From contig NZ_CP063656.1 in NCBI RefSeq assembly GCF_015209725.1, positions 310,001 to 374,000 of the forward strand: 64,000 bases of DNA. Direction: 5' to 3'. The position numbers and the translations under genes were made by a program. Shown piece by piece: positions 26,353-34,955 of this stretch (position 1 is its first letter; the number at the start of each line of letters is the position of its first letter). The stretch is from Lysobacter ciconiae (lineage in GTDB: Bacteria; Pseudomonadota; Gammaproteobacteria; Xanthomonadales; Xanthomonadaceae). The notes under the pieces were generated by a model that ran no database searches, was not told the origin of the DNA, and saw only the letters and a program-made list of their open reading frames with translations.

Positions 26353-26398
26353 GCACCGATCAACTGCAGTCGCCTCGGCGATCGCACGCGATAAAAGG

Positions 26399-26427
26399 GA
26401 AACCCGGCTTCGGCCGGGTTTCTTTTT
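26399..26427. terminator. Strong intrinsic terminator after cspA (works in both directions)
   Basis: GAAACCCGGC and GCCGGGTTTC form a 10-bp stem with a TTCG loop, followed by CTTTTT. On the opposite strand the hairpin is followed by CCCTTTT, so it can also stop transcription of the DUF3247 gene ending at 26477. Confidence 0.93.
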
Positions 26428-26476
26428 GCCTGCGGTTTTTGCCTCGGGTTTCCCCCCGGGGCTTTGGCTGCCGGAC

Positions 26477-26803
26477 TCAGTGCCCGGGAGCCGGTGCGGG
26501 TTGCGCCTCGGGATCCAGCCGGCGGACCAGCACGATGCGGTCCAGCCAGACGTCGGTATTGGCCACGCTCTCGGGCTGGTACATCGCCGGTTGCACCAGC
26601 CGCACTGTCGCGTTGGTGCCCTCGCTCCCGTTGGGGCCGAAGAACAGCTGCGCGGAAGGGCGGGCAACGACGATGCCCTCGATCTCCTCGCCGTCATCCA
26701 TCAGCAGGCTGACGTGGGCGCCGCCGGGAAGCAGGTCGATGCGTTCCTGCAGCCGGGCAATGGCGGACGGCTCGGTGTGGATGCGCGGCGCGTTGCGGGA
26801 CAT
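26477..26803 (-). CDS. DUF3247 family protein
   Basis: A small cytoplasmic protein of 108 residues. 'ARLQERIDLLPGGAHVSLLM' and 'GEEIEGIVVARPSAQLFFGP' followed by 'QPAMYQPESVANTDVWLDRI' match DUF3247, a short family mostly from Xanthomonadales whose beta-rich fold has no assigned role. The ATG at 26803 is the only reasonable start. It is divergent from the Ku gene and converges on cspA, sharing the terminator between them. Confidence 0.88.
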   Translation of the reverse strand: MSRNAPRIHTEPSAIARLQERIDLLPGGAHVSLLMDDGEEIEGIVVARPSAQLFFGPNGSEGTNATVRLVQPAMYQPESVANTDVWLDRIVLVRRLDPEAQPAPAPGH

Positions 26804-26970
26804 GGCGGACTCCGTCTGGATCGGGCCTCGACGCTAACCCTGCGGGCGGCAATGCGCGGTGAAGCGGCCCGGCCGCATCCAACCGCCGGGTCGCGCACAC
26901 CGGTGCTGCACGCCTGCATCACCCCGGCCTGCCGATACTTTCCCTCCCGTCTGCCACGCAGGAGTTGCCC

Positions 26971-28035
26971 ATGGCCCGCCCGATCTGGACCGGCACGCTC
27001 TCGTTCGGTCTGCTCAACATCCCTGCCTCCCTGATGGCCGGCGAGCGGCGCACCGACATTTCCCTGCGCATGCTCGATGCACGCGACCAGACCCCGATCC
27101 GCTACGAGCGCGTCAACGCCGCCACCGGCGAGGAAGTCGCCTGGAAGGACATCGTCAAGGCGTTCGAGTACGACAAGGGCAGCTACGTCGTGCTGGAGCC
27201 GGAGGACATCCGTTCGGCCGCGCCGGAAAGCCACGACGCGATCGAGGTCGAGTCCTTCATCGAGGCCAGCCAGATCGACCCGCGCTACTTCGAGAAACCC
27301 TACGTGCTGGTGCCGGCGAAGAAGGCCGAGAAGGGCTACGTGCTGCTGCGCGAGGCGCTCACCGCGACCGGCCGCATCGGCATCGCGCGCGTGGTCATCC
27401 GCACCCGCGAGAGCCTGTGCGCCGTGATTCCACACGGTCAGGCGCTGCTGCTGCTGATGATGCGCTTCCCGCAGGAGCTGGTGGATATCGAGGAGTACCG
27501 CATCCCCGAGGGCAAGCCTGCCGATTACCGCATTACCGCCAAAGAGCAGCAGATTTCCGAGCAGTTGATCGAGGCGATGTCCGGCGACTGGAACCCGGAG
27601 GACTACCACGACGAATTCCGCCAGCGGCTGCACGACGTGATCGCCAAGCGCGTGAAGGACCACAAGGTGGTCGAGCACGCCGACGAGGAGCCGGCCGTCG
27701 GCGACCACGCGGCGACCAACGTGGTGGACTTCATGTCCTTGCTGCAAAAGAGCATCGAGCGCAAGCAGCGCACACCGGCGCAGGACAAGGCATCCGGCGA
27801 CGCGCCGGCAAAGGCGTCGTCAGCGGGCAGGAAAAAGGCGTCGTCGAAGTCGGCTGGCAAGCCGGCGAAAAAGGACGCCGACGAGGACAAGCCGGTCGCC
27901 GCCAAGGCGAAGAAGGCGACCACCAGAAAGACCGCCGCCAAAAAAGCGCCGGCCAAGGCCCCGGCCCGCAGCGCCAAGGACAAGTCTGCCGAAACTGCCA
28001 AGAAGAGCCCCGCGAAGCGCCGCAACGTGGCCTGA
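26971..28035 (+). CDS. ku: Non-homologous end-joining protein Ku
   Basis: Binds DNA double-strand ends and recruits ligase LigD. The core (about 1-255) starts 'MARPIWTGTLSFGLLNIPAS' and includes 'KPYVLVPAKKAEKGYVLLRE' and 'WNPEDYHDEFRQRL'. The last ~90 residues (265-354) are a low-complexity Lys/Ala/Ser tail, like the extended tails of some bacterial Ku proteins that bind DNA without free ends. The start has AGGAG upstream. No ligD is in the window, so the partner must be elsewhere or absent. Whether repair is active mainly in stationary phase is unknown. Confidence 0.95.
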   Translation: MARPIWTGTLSFGLLNIPASLMAGERRTDISLRMLDARDQTPIRYERVNAATGEEVAWKDIVKAFEYDKGSYVVLEPEDIRSAAPESHDAIEVESFIEASQIDPRYFEKPYVLVPAKKAEKGYVLLREALTATGRIGIARVVIRTRESLCAVIPHGQALLLLMMRFPQELVDIEEYRIPEGKPADYRITAKEQQISEQLIEAMSGDWNPEDYHDEFRQRLHDVIAKRVKDHKVVEHADEEPAVGDHAATNVVDFMSLLQKSIERKQRTPAQDKASGDAPAKASSAGRKKASSKSAGKPAKKDADEDKPVAAKAKKATTRKTAAKKAPAKAPARSAKDKSAETAKKSPAKRRNVA

Positions 28036-28236
28036 GCAGCAGCGGCCCGCGCCGCGTTCACGCAGCGCATTGCCGGGATCGGGGAGGATCAGCCCGACTC
28101 CAGGCCCGGTCCACCCCATGACATCAGCGCCCTGTTCCACATCGCCTCGCGACGATGACGCTCGCGCCCCTGATTCAAGCGCGCAGATCCGTTGCGGGCT
28201 CATGCACCCCTGGCTGCGCGCCGGGCGGGTAGCTCC

Positions 28237-28995
28237 ATGCTGAGGGGCGTACTGCTGTTCCTCGCCGGCGCACTGGTCGGCGCGAACATCGTCTACTTCG
28301 TGATGAGCCGTCGGCCGCCCGCGCCGGTAGAGGCACCCGTGGCCGCGCTGCCGGAGATCCGGCGCGAGCCGATCCCGGTGGAACCGCTGGCTGGGGATGA
28401 GCGCAACGACACCGCACTGAAGCCCGACCTGGTCGAAGTCGCACCGCGTCGGGCCCCGTCCGATGGAGTCGCTCCCGACGCGGAGCGGGGCCATGACGGC
28501 ACCGGCGGCGAGCCGGCACGGCCCGGCAGTGCGGCCGCGCTGGCTGACGCGGCCAAACTGAAGCTGATCGTGCCGGTCCGCGGCGTGAGCGCGCGGCAGC
28601 TCAGCAACACCTACGAGGACGCGCGTGGCAGCGGCCGCGTCCACGAGGCGATCGACATCATGGCGCCGCGCGGCACGCCCGTGCTGGCGGTCGCAGACGG
28701 GACGGTGGAGAAGCTGTTCACCAGCGATCGCGGCGGGCTGACGATCTACCAGTTCGAGCCCAGCGGTCGCTACGCCTACTACTACGCCCACCTGGACCGC
28801 TACGCCGACAACCTCGAGGAAGGCCGGACGCTCAAGCAGGGCGAGGTCATCGGCTACGTGGGCAGTACCGGCAACGCCAGCGACGAGGCGCCGCACCTGC
28901 ACTTCGGCATCTTCGCGCTGGACGAGGAGCGGCAGTGGTGGAACGGCACGGCGATCAATCCCTACCCGGTGTTGACCGGCCAGCCGCCGCAGTAG
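28237..28995 (+). CDS. M23 (LytM) family peptidase, membrane-anchored
   Basis: Predicted peptidoglycan endopeptidase or LytM-domain regulator of 252 residues. A single N-terminal anchor (MLRGVLLFLAGALVGANIVY) is followed by a Pro/Glu-rich periplasmic linker and a C-terminal M23 domain (about 125-245). The zinc-site motifs are present: 'HEAIDIMAPRGTPVLAVADG' (HxxxD) and 'PHLHFGIF' (HxH), with an intervening 'YYYAHLDRYADNLEEG'. Because all ligands are kept, hydrolytic activity is likely. The ATG at 28237 lies at the start of the anchor. It converges with the membrane protein ending at 29053. Confidence 0.92.
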   Translation: MLRGVLLFLAGALVGANIVYFVMSRRPPAPVEAPVAALPEIRREPIPVEPLAGDERNDTALKPDLVEVAPRRAPSDGVAPDAERGHDGTGGEPARPGSAAALADAAKLKLIVPVRGVSARQLSNTYEDARGSGRVHEAIDIMAPRGTPVLAVADGTVEKLFTSDRGGLTIYQFEPSGRYAYYYAHLDRYADNLEEGRTLKQGEVIGYVGSTGNASDEAPHLHFGIFALDEERQWWNGTAINPYPVLTGQPPQ

Positions 28996-29052
28996 GGAGG
29001 GGCCGCTCGCGCGGGGTGTGACGCGCCGAAACCCGGCGTTGACCCACCCGGC

Positions 29053-29709
29053 TCAGGGGCATTCGAAACTGGCAATCTCATCAATGCGTGCCTGCGCCTG
29101 GCGCAGGCTGTGACCGGTGGCGCTGTCCTCCATCCAACGCGCAAGACGCGCACGTCCCGGGCCCCGAGACAATCTGTGGAACCAGATCGTCGCGATCACG
29201 CCAACCACGCCTGCGGCGACGCTGAGGTATTCCCACGGGTAGAACCACGCTGGGCGGGCCTGCCCTCCAAGTGCGGCGAGCAGGACCACCGCCGGCACCC
29301 ACAGCACCCACCACGACAGACCGACCACCGCGCCGCTCAGTACATAGAAGCGACGCAGGCGGGCCAGCTGTTTCTGGATATGCAGTACGGGCGCGGCGTA
29401 GTCGATCTGGCCGATCAGGCCCAGGGTGATGCCGCCGCTGATCATCACCGCCACGCCATAGGCATGCAGGACGATGCCGGCAACAAGCGTCCCGGGCTGC
29501 GGCGGGTAGCCGTTCCAGCCCGTCACGCCGAGCGCGAGACAGGCCAGGCCAAACAGCATCTGCGCGACCTGGCCCCACTGCAGGGGACGCAGGTGCCTGC
29601 GCGCCTTCTCCAGCGAGCGCTCTGTGAGCATGCGCGTGCCCAGCGCATTCTGCTGCTGCAGCCGAGCATCCAGTGAGTGCCATGCCTGCCTGAGGTCATC
29701 GAGTTCCAT
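29053..29709 (-). CDS. Membrane protein, partner of the adjacent sigma factor
   Basis: The 218-residue protein starts with a soluble amphipathic segment ('ELDDLRQAWHSLDARLQQQN', 'SLEKARRHLRPLQWGQ') and then has four hydrophobic helices (about 48-65, 77-97, 121-143, 156-174). The N-terminal cytoplasmic segment ahead of helices is how many anti-sigma factors are built, but no ZAS zinc motif is present. It begins 33 bases after the sigma-factor stop with GGAGAC upstream, so the two are an operon. I call it a candidate anti-sigma partner only by context. Confidence 0.7.
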   Translation of the reverse strand: MELDDLRQAWHSLDARLQQQNALGTRMLTERSLEKARRHLRPLQWGQVAQMLFGLACLALGVTGWNGYPPQPGTLVAGIVLHAYGVAVMISGGITLGLIGQIDYAAPVLHIQKQLARLRRFYVLSGAVVGLSWWVLWVPAVVLLAALGGQARPAWFYPWEYLSVAAGVVGVIATIWFHRLSRGPGRARLARWMEDSATGHSLRQAQARIDEIASFECP

Positions 29710-29742
29710 AAGGTGTCTCCGAGGGTGGGGCGCGTGCGCCAT

Positions 29743-30291
29743 TTACGCGATCTGCTCGCGGATCCGCTGTTTCAGGCGGCCGATCTTGGTCGCCACGTTG
29801 CCCGGGGTGATGCCGAGGATCTCGGCAATGTCGCGATGGCTGCGATCGTCCAGATACAACAGCATCAGCGCGCGGTTGAGTGGATCGAGTCGGCGGATCA
29901 GCGCATGCAGGGTGCGCAAGGCCAGGGTGTTTTCGGGAGAGGCCGCAGCCTGATCGGGAACCGCCGCGATCGCGTGATCATCCACATCCAGGTGGTGACG
30001 TCGACGCCGGCTGCTGCTGCGCAACTGCGAAATCGCGACGTTCAGCGCGATCCGGTACATCCACGTCGAGAACCGGCTCCGCTCGGGATCAAATTCCGGG
30101 AATGCGCGCCACAGTTGCAGGCTGATGTCCTGCACCAGGTCGCGCTGGTCGTCGGTGTCCCGGCAATAGCTGTAGGCGATCTTGAGCACGATGCCGCGGT
30201 GCTGTTCCAGCATGGCGGTGAACACGGCCTGCCGGGCGTGCGGGCCACCGGTGCCTGGAGTCATCGCGTAGGGTGCGCTCATCGTGTCCAT
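29743..30291 (-). CDS. ECF-like RNA polymerase sigma factor
   Basis: A 182-residue sigma-70 family protein with regions 2 and 4 only. Region 2 reads 'DLVQDISLQLWRAFPEFD' then 'FSTWMYRIALNVAISQLR'; region 4 has 'LYLDDRSHRDIAEILGITPG' with a clear helix-turn-helix. The start at 30291 or the ATG nine bases later are both possible, and no strong ribosome site is seen. It directs transcription of a small regulon that cannot be identified here. A membrane protein gene follows directly and may hold it inactive. Confidence 0.92.
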   Translation of the reverse strand: MDTMSAPYAMTPGTGGPHARQAVFTAMLEQHRGIVLKIAYSYCRDTDDQRDLVQDISLQLWRAFPEFDPERSRFSTWMYRIALNVAISQLRSSSRRRRHHLDVDDHAIAAVPDQAAASPENTLALRTLHALIRRLDPLNRALMLLYLDDRSHRDIAEILGITPGNVATKIGRLKQRIREQIA

Positions 30292-30411
30292 GGAAAGTGA
30301 TTCGCCCGAAGAGGCGAGATATCACACCGGCACCGCGAGTGGTTGCTTGCAGCCGCCGTTCCAGCCCGCTCGGCACGGTCGCGGTCCTCCGACTGGGGGC
30401 GCGGAGCACGG

Positions 30412-31080
30412 CTAGTCCAGCAGCGGTGCCAGTGCCGTCCAGACGTGGTCGCGCAACTGGGGCTGCACGGCGGCGGTGGGGTGCAGGTTGTCGTCCTGGT
30501 AGGCGTCGCGATCGGCGGCGATCGGCTGCAGCAGGAACGGCAGCAGGGCGACGTTGAATCGATCCGCCAACGTGCGGTAGTTCTGCTCGAACGCGCGGGT
30601 ATAGATCGCGCCCAGATTGGGCGGCATCTGCATGCCGATCAGCAGCACCTTGGCACCCACGCCGTGCGCCGCGCCGATCATGAAGGCGAGATTGTCCGCG
30701 CTGCGCGCCGTGGGCAGGCCGCGCAGGCCGTCGTTGGCACCCAGGGCGATCACCACAACTTCGGGGCGTTCACGGACCACGGCGTCGATGATCCGGGAGC
30801 GACCGCCGGCGGTGGTTTCTCCGCTGATGCTGGCATTCACCACCCGCCACTGCGGCTTCTGCCTGGCGATCCGCTCCGCGGTCAGCGCGACCCAGCCCTG
30901 CTCGGCGGCCATCCCATAGCCGGCGGACAGCGAGTCGCCCATCACCAGCACGGTCCTGCTTGCAGGCGCGGCAACCGCTGGCGCGAACGCGCCCAAAACA
31001 ACGGCAAACATCAACAGCAGCATCGCCCAGGCAGCGCCGGATTGAATGCGCCGGCCACCAGCCTCATATCGTGGCGTCAT
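30412..31080 (-). CDS. tesA: TesA-type arylesterase / lysophospholipase (SGNH hydrolase)
   Basis: Periplasmic multifunctional esterase and thioesterase of 222 residues. A signal peptide ends near 'APAVAAPA'. The SGNH blocks are 'LVMGDSLSAGYG' (nucleophile Ser), 'NASISGETTAGG' (Gly), 'VVIALGANDGLRG' (Asn) and 'DDNLHPTA' (Asp/His). The ATG at 31080 gives a clean signal peptide; an in-frame extension of 12 codons is possible. It is divergent from an ABC ATPase and an FtsX-like permease, the same layout as tesA-ybbA-ybbP in E. coli, which supports the gene name. Confidence 0.94.
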   Translation of the reverse strand: MTPRYEAGGRRIQSGAAWAMLLLMFAVVLGAFAPAVAAPASRTVLVMGDSLSAGYGMAAEQGWVALTAERIARQKPQWRVVNASISGETTAGGRSRIIDAVVRERPEVVVIALGANDGLRGLPTARSADNLAFMIGAAHGVGAKVLLIGMQMPPNLGAIYTRAFEQNYRTLADRFNVALLPFLLQPIAADRDAYQDDNLHPTAAVQPQLRDHVWTALAPLLD

Positions 31081-31179
31081 GGAAACCGCTGCCGCGGTTC
31101 TGCGTACTGTCACCATCGCTCTCCCATCCGATCAACCGTCGCCCAACCGCAACCGCGCGGCCGTGACCCAGGAGCCATC

Positions 31180-31950
31180 ATGGCCGATCTCCCCCTGCCC
31201 GCCGATGAAACCGCGACGCCATTAGCTCCCGCTACCGCTGTTGATCGCCGTGATGCGGAAGCCCGTGCAGCGGCGCTCAGCGTGCGCGGTCTGGGCAAGC
31301 GCGTGCCCCTGCCGACCGGCGAGCTGACCATCCTGGATGGCATCACGTTCACGATCGATGCCGGCGACACCATTGCCATCGTCGGCGCCTCGGGCTCGGG
31401 CAAGAGCACCCTGCTGTCGCTGATGGCCGGCCTGGACACGCCCAGCAGCGGTGATGTCGAACTCGACGGCGAGTCGCTGTCCACGCTGGACGAGGACGGC
31501 CGGGCGAGGGTGCGCGGGGAGAAGGTGGGCTTCGTGTTCCAGAACTTCCAGTTGCTGCCCTCGCTGACCGCGCTGGAGAACGTGATGTTGCCGCTGGAGC
31601 TGCGCGGCGACCGCGACGCGGAGGGTCCGGCGCGCTCGATCCTGGAGCAGGTCGGCCTCGGCGAGCGTCTGGGCCACTACCCGCGCCAGCTGTCGGGCGG
31701 TGAGCAGCAACGCGTCGCCCTGGCGCGCGCGTTCGTGACCCGGCCGTCGCTGCTGTTCGCCGACGAGCCGACCGGCAACCTCGACAGCCGTACCGGGCAG
31801 GCGATCATCGAGTTGCTGTTCGAGCTCAACGCGCAGGCCGGCACGACGCTGGTGCTGGTGACCCACGACGACCACCTGGCCGACCGTTGCGGCCGGCGCC
31901 TGCGCCTGGACGGTGGACGACTGGTCGCGACCGGGCCGCAGGCGGCATGA
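31180..31950 (+). CDS. ybbA: ABC transporter ATP-binding protein, YbbA-like
   Basis: ATPase of a LolD/MacB-type ABC system, 256 residues. Walker A 'GASGSGKSTLLSLMAGLD', Q-loop 'GFVFQNFQLLPSLTALENV', signature 'LSGGEQQRVALARAF', Walker B 'SLLFADEPTGNLDSRTG' and H-loop 'LVLVTHDDHLADRC' are all complete. About 30 residues precede the ABC domain. GGAG lies upstream of the ATG. Its stop overlaps the permease start by ATGA. In E. coli the YbbAP complex works with TesA in releasing hydrophobic compounds, and the divergent tesA here is consistent. Confidence 0.94.
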   Translation: MADLPLPADETATPLAPATAVDRRDAEARAAALSVRGLGKRVPLPTGELTILDGITFTIDAGDTIAIVGASGSGKSTLLSLMAGLDTPSSGDVELDGESLSTLDEDGRARVRGEKVGFVFQNFQLLPSLTALENVMLPLELRGDRDAEGPARSILEQVGLGERLGHYPRQLSGGEQQRVALARAFVTRPSLLFADEPTGNLDSRTGQAIIELLFELNAQAGTTLVLVTHDDHLADRCGRRLRLDGGRLVATGPQAA

Positions 31951-34517
31951 GCACCGCCCGGGCTGCGCGGCCGCGCAGCGGCGCTCTGAAGGTCACCGCG
32001 CTGGCATGGCGCCAGCTGCGACGCGACCTCAAGGCTGGAGACATCCGCATCCTGCTGGCCGCGCTGGTGCTGGCGGTGCTGGCAGTGACGGCGGTCGGTT
32101 TTGTCACCGATCGGGCCGAGCGCGCGCTCGCCATCGAAGCCAACCGCCTGCTCGGCGGCGATGCGGTGGTGCGCGGCGATTCGCCGATCGCTTCGGGCAT
32201 TGCCGACACGGCAACCGCGCTCGACCTGAAACAGACCACGACGGTCGAGCTCAACACGATGATCAGCGTCGGCGGCGGCGCGGATGCCCGCCTGCAGCTG
32301 GGCGACCTGCGCGCGCTGGGCAACGGATTCCCGCTGCGAGGCGTGTTCCGCATCGTCGGTGCGGACGGCGTGGAGCGTGATGCTGCCGCCATCCCCGCGC
32401 CCGGCACCGCCTGGCTGAGCCGCGCCGGTGCCAGCACGCTGGATGCGGACGTCGGCGACACGATCGTGGTCGGCGAGTCCCGCTTCACCCTGGCCGCGCT
32501 GGTCGCTTCCGAACCGGACGCCGCACTGGACTACTTCAACATCGCGCCGAAGGTATTCATCAACTTGGCGGACCTGCCGGCGACCGGGCTGGTGCAGGAA
32601 GGCAGCCGGATCGGTTACCGGCTGGTCGTTGCCGGGCAGGCCGGGGCGGTGGACCGGTTCGTCAATACGGTCAAGCCGGAGCTTGCCCGCGGCCAACGGC
32701 TGGAAACCGCGGGCGATGCGCGTCCGGAGATCCGCGCAGCGCTGGACCGCGCCGGACGCTTCCTCGGCCTTGCCGCGCTGGTCTCGGTGGTGATGGCGGC
32801 GGTCGCCGTCGCGATGGCGGCGCGGCAGCACAGCCAGCGTCATCTGTCGGGGACGGCGGTGATGCGGTGCCTGGGCGCCGGCCAGGCCACCTTGGTGGGC
32901 ATCCATATCGGCGAGTTGCTGATGCTGGGACTGATGGCCAGCACGGTCGGCGTCGCCCTGGCGTTCGCCCTGCAATGGGGCATCGGCCTGTGGCTGGCGC
33001 CGATGCTGGGCATGACCATCCCGCCCGCGGGCTGGACGCCGGCGCTGCACGGCTTTGCCGTCGGACTGGTCGTGCTGATGGCGTTTGGTGCGCCGCCGGT
33101 GCTGGCGCTGCGCCGTGTACCCGCACTGCGCGTGCTGCGCCGCGATCTGGACCCGACCGAGCCCAGTGCATGGCTGGTGGCTGCCGCCGGCCTGGCCGGC
33201 CTGGCCGCGCTGCTGTGGTGGAAGGCGGGCTCGGCCACGCTGGGGATCGCCATGCTCGGCGGACTGGTCGCCACCGCGGTGGTACTCGGCGCGCTGGGCT
33301 GGGGGATGATCGTGTTGCTGCGTCGCCTGCGCCCGCGCCTGCGCGGCAGCCTGCGCTACGGGCTGGCCAACGTCAGCCGCCGCCCGGCGACCAGCATCGC
33401 CCAGATCGCATCGCTCGGCCTGGGCCTGATGGCGCTGCTGCTGTTGACCTTCGTGCGCACCGACCTGCTGGACCGCTGGCAGCTCCAGCTCGCCGCCGAC
33501 GCGCCCAACCGGTTCATCATCAACGTCCAGGACGACCAGATCGATCCGGTGGCGAAGTTCATCGCCGACCAGGGCATCGCCGCTCCCACGTTGTACCCGA
33601 TGATCCGCGCCCGCCTGGTGGCCCACAACGGCGCGCCGGTGGTCCGGGCGACCGACGCTGACACTGATGATGCGACGGCCGAACCGAGCGACGGTCCCGA
33701 CCGGCGGCGCACGGAGCGCGAGTTCAACCTGTCCATGGCCGCGACGCTGGACGACGACAACCGCGTCGCTGCCGGCCGCTTCTGGGACGGCGTGCCGGCA
33801 ACGCCGGAGATCTCGGTCGAGGCCGGGTATGCAAAATCGCTGCAGTGGAAGCTGGGCGATACCGCGTCGTTCGATATCGCCGGCCAGCCGTTCACCGCCA
33901 CGATCACCAGCCTGCGCGAGGTCGACTGGACCAGCTTCCGGCCGAACTTCTTCGTGGTGGCCTCCCCGGGATCGCTGGACGGCTTCCCGGCCAGCCACAT
34001 CACCGCGATCAGCGTTCCGCCGGAGCAGACGCGCTTCACCGCGCAACTCGTCGGCCGATTCCCCAACCTGACCGTGATCGACATCGACGCGGTGCTCTCG
34101 CAGGTCCGGGCGACGGCCGACCAGGTGTCGGTGGTGGTCGAGGTGGTGTTCTGGTTTTCGCTGGCCACCGGGGTGCTGGTGTTGCTGGCGGCGGTAAGCG
34201 CGAGCCAGGACGAGCGCCTGCTGGAAGGCGGGGTGATGCGGGTGCTGGGCGGCAGCCGGCGTCAATTGCGGCTGGCGCAGGCGTCGGAGTTCGCCGTCGT
34301 CGGCCTGTTGTCCGGGGTGGTCGCCGCAGTCGCCGCCTCCGTGCTGGCGGGCGTGGTGGCGGTGCGCGTGTTCGATCTTCCCTGGCAGCCCAACTGGTCG
34401 ATGGCGCTTGCCGGCGCGGTGCTGGGCATGCTCGCCGCGTTGGTCGCCGGCATGTTCGCCACCCGCAAGGTGCTGGACGCGCCGCCATCGCAAACGCTGC
34501 GTGAGCTGCAGGGCTGA
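31947..34517 (+). CDS. ybbP: FtsX-like ABC permease, YbbP-like
   Basis: Inner-membrane subunit of 856 residues. A first helix near residue 35-55 ('ILLAALVLAVLAVTAVGFVT') is followed by a large periplasmic MacB-like domain, three helices, a connecting region, a second periplasmic domain (about 500-710) and a C-terminal FtsX block ('VFWFSLATGVLVLLAAVSAS'; 'EGGVMRVLGGSRRQLRLAQA'). The size and ten-helix layout match YbbP. It is translated from an ATG overlapping the ATPase stop. The gene ends 36 bases from the convergent small gene at 34554. Confidence 0.93.
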   Translation: MSTARAARPRSGALKVTALAWRQLRRDLKAGDIRILLAALVLAVLAVTAVGFVTDRAERALAIEANRLLGGDAVVRGDSPIASGIADTATALDLKQTTTVELNTMISVGGGADARLQLGDLRALGNGFPLRGVFRIVGADGVERDAAAIPAPGTAWLSRAGASTLDADVGDTIVVGESRFTLAALVASEPDAALDYFNIAPKVFINLADLPATGLVQEGSRIGYRLVVAGQAGAVDRFVNTVKPELARGQRLETAGDARPEIRAALDRAGRFLGLAALVSVVMAAVAVAMAARQHSQRHLSGTAVMRCLGAGQATLVGIHIGELLMLGLMASTVGVALAFALQWGIGLWLAPMLGMTIPPAGWTPALHGFAVGLVVLMAFGAPPVLALRRVPALRVLRRDLDPTEPSAWLVAAAGLAGLAALLWWKAGSATLGIAMLGGLVATAVVLGALGWGMIVLLRRLRPRLRGSLRYGLANVSRRPATSIAQIASLGLGLMALLLLTFVRTDLLDRWQLQLAADAPNRFIINVQDDQIDPVAKFIADQGIAAPTLYPMIRARLVAHNGAPVVRATDADTDDATAEPSDGPDRRRTEREFNLSMAATLDDDNRVAAGRFWDGVPATPEISVEAGYAKSLQWKLGDTASFDIAGQPFTATITSLREVDWTSFRPNFFVVASPGSLDGFPASHITAISVPPEQTRFTAQLVGRFPNLTVIDIDAVLSQVRATADQVSVVVEVVFWFSLATGVLVLLAAVSASQDERLLEGGVMRVLGGSRRQLRLAQASEFAVVGLLSGVVAAVAASVLAGVVAVRVFDLPWQPNWSMALAGAVLGMLAALVAGMFATRKVLDAPPSQTLRELQG

Positions 34518-34553
34518 GTCAGCGCATCTTGCCGCCGGTTGTCATGGAGCCCG

Positions 34554-34808
34554 TTATTGCCTGACGGTCTCGTCGGCGGAAAACCGCCTGGCGTATGCAC
34601 GCTCGGCGGTCACGCGCTCCACCTCAGCGTTGTCCATCCCGATCGCCGCGTAAATGGCGTAGGCCACCTCGCCGTCACGGCGGCCCGTCTCGAAAAGCCG
34701 GTAGCGCTGGGTGTCGCCCCCGGCATTTTCCGGGTACTGGGCGGGCGGCTGGCCGTCGAGGTCGACTTCGCTGCTGTCGATGGTGCCGCCGATGAAGAGT
34801 GCTCGCAT
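34554..34808 (-). CDS. Conserved hypothetical small protein
   Basis: The 84-residue protein starts 'MRALFIGGTIDSSEVDLDGQ' and includes 'QRYRLFETGRRDGEVAYAIY' and 'RVTAERAYARRFSAD'. It has no signal peptide or transmembrane helix. It resembles small proteins of unknown function that I have seen in Xanthomonadaceae, though I cannot name a family. It is divergent from rsmC and converges on ybbP; base composition and codon use look like the neighbours. Confidence 0.65.
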   Translation of the reverse strand: MRALFIGGTIDSSEVDLDGQPPAQYPENAGGDTQRYRLFETGRRDGEVAYAIYAAIGMDNAEVERVTAERAYARRFSADETVRQ

Positions 34809-34955
34809 GGTGGTTCGTCTCCGCTGCGGGGGTGGGGCCAGACTGTCGCGCTCGATGTTGGCTCGCGATGAAACCCGCGTTGTCAGGGCATGAACGACCC
34901 GGCACGCGGCAACTGCCACGCTAAACTGCGCGCATCTCCCTACCGATGCACACCG

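Noticed and set aside
31677..34493. 938-codon minus-strand frame opposite ybbP
   Set aside because: Composed almost wholly of Arg/Gln/His/Gly/Ala as expected for an antisense frame of a high-GC membrane gene; the plus-strand FtsX-like protein is clearly real.
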